A stretch of 7,768 nucleotides of DNA from Collinsella sp. (GTDB lineage Bacteria > Actinomycetota > Coriobacteriia > Coriobacteriales > Coriobacteriaceae): the NCBI GenBank assembly GCA_019414465.1, contig DXLY01000055.1, positions 3,756-11,523 on the forward strand, read 5' to 3'. Below are positions 6,410-7,768 of the stretch, in pieces (within the stretch, counting starts at the first letter, position 1; every line of letters begins with the position of its first letter). A program made the position numbers and the translations under genes. A model generated the notes under the pieces. It had not been told where the DNA came from and did no database searches. It was given only the letters and a program-made list of their open reading frames with translations.

Positions 6410-6420
6410 ATTATCGCACA
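6410..6420 (-). promoter_or_regulatory. Extended -10 promoter for the degV-like gene
   Basis: The minus strand reads TGTGCGATAAT, an extended -10 (TGc then GATAAT, 6415-6410). Initiation would fall near 6403, leaving a leader of about 22 bases that contains the GAGGAG site. No good -35 is visible at 16-18 bases. It is identical over 11 bases to the site at 434-444. Confidence 0.5.
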
Positions 6421-6493
6421 GTGAGCCTACATGCGGTACATATGTCCACTATTTACCAAATCGAACCAAAAATAGCGAACATCTTTACCACCA

Positions 6494-6551
6494 TCGTCTC
6501 CACCGGCCCCACGCATAAATATCTGAGAAAACACCCTCTGTCGTCTCCACC
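6494..6551 (+). repeat. Direct repeat TCGTCTCCACC
   Basis: The 11-mer TCGTCTCCACC occurs at 6494-6504 and 6541-6551. Each copy is followed about 20 bases later by ATATCT (6519-6524 and 6560-6565), suggesting a small degenerate duplication. No function is evident. Confidence 0.5.
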
Positions 6552-6573
6552 CAACCGCCATATCTACCTCAAC

Positions 6574-6585
6574 TAAATCGATTTA
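6574..6585. promoter_or_regulatory. 12-bp perfect palindrome, possible operator
   Basis: TAAATCGATTTA is its own reverse complement. It overlaps the third TTTACCA motif. Perfect palindromes of this size are typical of sites for dimeric regulators, but no regulator can be assigned. Confidence 0.35.
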
Positions 6586-6593
6586 CCAAACCG

Positions 6594-6613
6594 TTCAGCC
6601 GACAATTCAGCCG
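6594..6613 (+). repeat. Tandem TTCAGCCG direct repeat, 12-base period
   Basis: TTCAGCCG occurs at 6594-6601 and 6606-6613, start to start 12 bases, near one helical turn. It could be a paired half-site; chance is not excluded. Confidence 0.35.
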
Positions 6614-6645
6614 CTGGCGCAAAATCGAAACAAAAGCGGCGCATA

Positions 6646-6682
6646 CTGGTAAACGTTTGACGCTGTTTATCAGTTTTACCAG
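6646..6682. promoter_or_regulatory. Inverted repeat CTGGTAAA / TTTACCAG upstream of fbp
   Basis: CTGGTAAA (6646-6653) and TTTACCAG (6675-6682) form an 8-bp perfect inverted repeat with 21 bases between. It ends 19 bases before the fbp ATG and just upstream of its Shine-Dalgarno, so it could act as an operator pair or as a leader hairpin. It includes two of the five TTTACCA motifs. Confidence 0.4.
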
Positions 6683-6701
6683 CCCCATCGGAAGGTGTTT
6701 C

Positions 6702-7768
6702 ATGGTCGCATTCGATCGCAACCCGCAAGACTTCAAGTATCTGCGCCTGCTTTCGAGACAGTTCCCCACCGAACAATCCGCGTTTACCGAGATCATCAAT
6801 CTCTCGGCCATCCTCAACCTGCCCAAAGGCACCGAGCATTTTATGAGCGACGTGCATGGTGAGTACGAAGCCTTTATGCACATCCTCAACAACTGCTCGG
6901 GCGTCGTGCGCGAACATGTCGACGAGATCTTTGGCGACACGCTCTCCTTTGACGAAAAGGGCGAGCTGTGTACGCTCATCTACTACCCGCGCGAGAAGAT
7001 CGACCTGGTCCGCAGCCGGCGCGAGGACTCGCCAACCTGGTACAAGACGATGCTTGACCAGCTCATCATGGTCGCTCGCTCACTTTCAAGCCGCTACACG
7101 CGCTCCAAGGTGCGTAAGGCCATCCCGCACGACTACGCCTACATCATCGACGAGTTGTTGCACACGCACCCGGACGAGAACAACTATCGCGTGCGCTATC
7201 ACGAGCGCATCGTGGAGTCCATCCTGGAGACCGCCAGCGCCGACGACTTTATCGAGTCGCTCGCCTCGCTCATCAAGCGCCTGGCCGTCGACCACCTGCA
7301 CCTGGTGGGCGACATCTTCGACCGCGGCGGCGGCGCGGCCAAGATTATGGACCGTCTGCTCACCTACCATTCACTCGACATCCAGTGGGGCAACCACGAC
7401 TTGCTGTGGATGGGCGCTGCGGCCGGTGAGCCCGCCTGCATCGCCACGGTGTTGCGCAACAACCTACGCTACGACAACTACGAGATCCTGGAGAACGACT
7501 ACGGCATCTCGCTGCGTGAGCTTGTCGCCTTTGCCGATGCCACCTACACCGCCGGTGAGTCCATCACCCCGCTGATCAAGGCCATCAACGTGCTGCTCTT
7601 TAAGCTCGAGGGCCAGATTATCCAGCGCCACCCCGAGTTCGATATGACCGACCGCCTGTTACTCGACAAGATCGACCACGACACCGGCACGGTCACGCTC
7701 GCCGACGGCAGCGTGTGGCCGCTCACGACCAACGACTTCCCCACCGTCGACCCGACGGACCCCTACAC
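6702..7768 (+). CDS. fbp: Fructose-1,6-bisphosphatase class III (partial, C-terminus beyond window)
   Basis: The ATG at 6702 follows GAAGGTG (6691-6697) by four bases. The frame stays open for 355 codons to the window edge. Known family length is about 640-670 residues, so roughly half is present. Seen: FKYLRLLSRQFPTEQSAFTEI-type N-terminus, then the metallophosphatase signature: SDVHGEYEAF from 49, GDIFDRG at 203-209 and GNHDLLWMGAA from 230. These Asp, His and Asn residues bind the two metal ions. Known: this enzyme hydrolyses fructose 1,6-bisphosphate to fructose 6-phosphate in gluconeogenesis and is the type found in Bacillus, Clostridia and related anaerobes, unrelated to class I FBPase. 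The residue after GDIFDRG is Gly where Pro is common. It acts in the cytosol. It is divergent from the degV-like gene; the motif-rich spacer suggests regulated expression. Confidence 0.95.
   Translation, partial: MVAFDRNPQDFKYLRLLSRQFPTEQSAFTEIINLSAILNLPKGTEHFMSDVHGEYEAFMHILNNCSGVVREHVDEIFGDTLSFDEKGELCTLIYYPREKIDLVRSRREDSPTWYKTMLDQLIMVARSLSSRYTRSKVRKAIPHDYAYIIDELLHTHPDENNYRVRYHERIVESILETASADDFIESLASLIKRLAVDHLHLVGDIFDRGGGAAKIMDRLLTYHSLDIQWGNHDLLWMGAAAGEPACIATVLRNNLRYDNYEILENDYGISLRELVAFADATYTAGESITPLIKAINVLLFKLEGQIIQRHPEFDMTDRLLLDKIDHDTGTVTLADGSVWPLTTNDFPTVDPTDPY

Larger units (their letters stand above)
6452..6681. promoter_or_regulatory. Cluster of five TTTACCA motifs upstream of fbp
   Basis: TTTACCA occurs on the plus strand at 6452-6458, 6484-6490, 6582-6588 and 6675-6681, and on the minus strand at 6653-6647. 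The first and third copies share a longer ATTTACCAAA (6451-6460 and 6581-6590). By simple 7-mer counting, far fewer than one copy is expected in a spacer of this size. Inferred: binding sites for a transcription factor acting on fbp, the degV-like gene, or both. No factor can be named. Confidence 0.45.
6382..6701. other. Divergent degV-fbp spacer, AT-richer, motif-dense, no gene seen
   Basis: About 320 bases between the two divergent starts, visibly less GC-rich than the flanking genes. I find no supported gene inside. A plus-strand open frame ending near 6576 is mostly antisense to the degV-like gene. The spacer holds the degV promoter, five copies of TTTACCA, a 12-base palindrome, an 8-base inverted repeat near fbp and two 8-11-base direct repeats. 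I could not place a convincing -35/-10 pair for fbp. Confidence 0.7.

Noticed and set aside
6121..6576. Plus-strand open frame across the degV-like start and the spacer
   Set aside because: Mostly antisense to a well-supported DegV gene, with no ribosome binding site. Its tail is unrelated spacer sequence.
6657..6662. TTGACG as the fbp -35 box
   Set aside because: A good hexamer, but no acceptable -10 exists 16-18 bases downstream (the region reads CCAGCCCC).
1..7768. tRNA, rRNA, CRISPR array, integrase, phage or defence genes
   Set aside because: None seen. There are no spaced repeats of CRISPR type, no tRNA-like cloverleaf and no recombinase or toxin motifs.

Overview
The window is GC-rich (only the spacers are AT-richer) and compact. 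It carries an actinobacterial-looking gene set: a class III fructose-1,6-bisphosphatase, a DegV fatty-acid-binding protein, a NOP2/Sun-type RNA methyltransferase and a methionyl-tRNA-synthetase-like paralogue. This mix points to Coriobacteriia, most likely Collinsella or a close relative. That assignment is an inference from gene content and base composition; there is no rRNA or marker gene to prove it.

Layout, left to right. (1) Positions 1-393, minus strand: the N-terminal part of a DUF3267-type membrane metalloprotease with an HELVH motif, cut by the window edge. (2) Positions 527-2677, plus: a class I tRNA-synthetase-family protein collinear with MetRS but with changed active-site motifs. 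(3) Positions 2694-2802: a 32-bp perfect inverted repeat whose two arms each begin a smaller hairpin, resembling a REP/BIME-type intergenic element. (4) Positions 2829-3932, plus: an RsmB/NOP-family RNA m5C methyltransferase with both signature cysteines. (5) Positions 3957-4127, minus: a 56-residue single-span membrane protein with a good Shine-Dalgarno. (6) Positions 4319-5410, plus: an uncharacterised TIM-barrel-like protein with an acidic N-terminal extension, closed by a strong terminator at 5421-5459. (7) Positions 5491-6381, minus: a DegV-family protein. (8) Positions 6382-6701: an AT-richer divergent spacer with several repeated short motifs. (9) Positions 6702-7768, plus: fbp, class III, cut by the window edge.

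The genes do not form one pathway. Most are single transcription units on alternating strands, and only 527-2677 and 2829-3932 are in tandem. RNA metabolism is a loose theme of genes 2 and 4. The least explained items are the MetRS paralogue, the inverted-repeat element, the motif cluster upstream of fbp, and an identical TGTGCGATAAT promoter-like 11-mer in front of both the MetRS-like gene and the degV-like gene.
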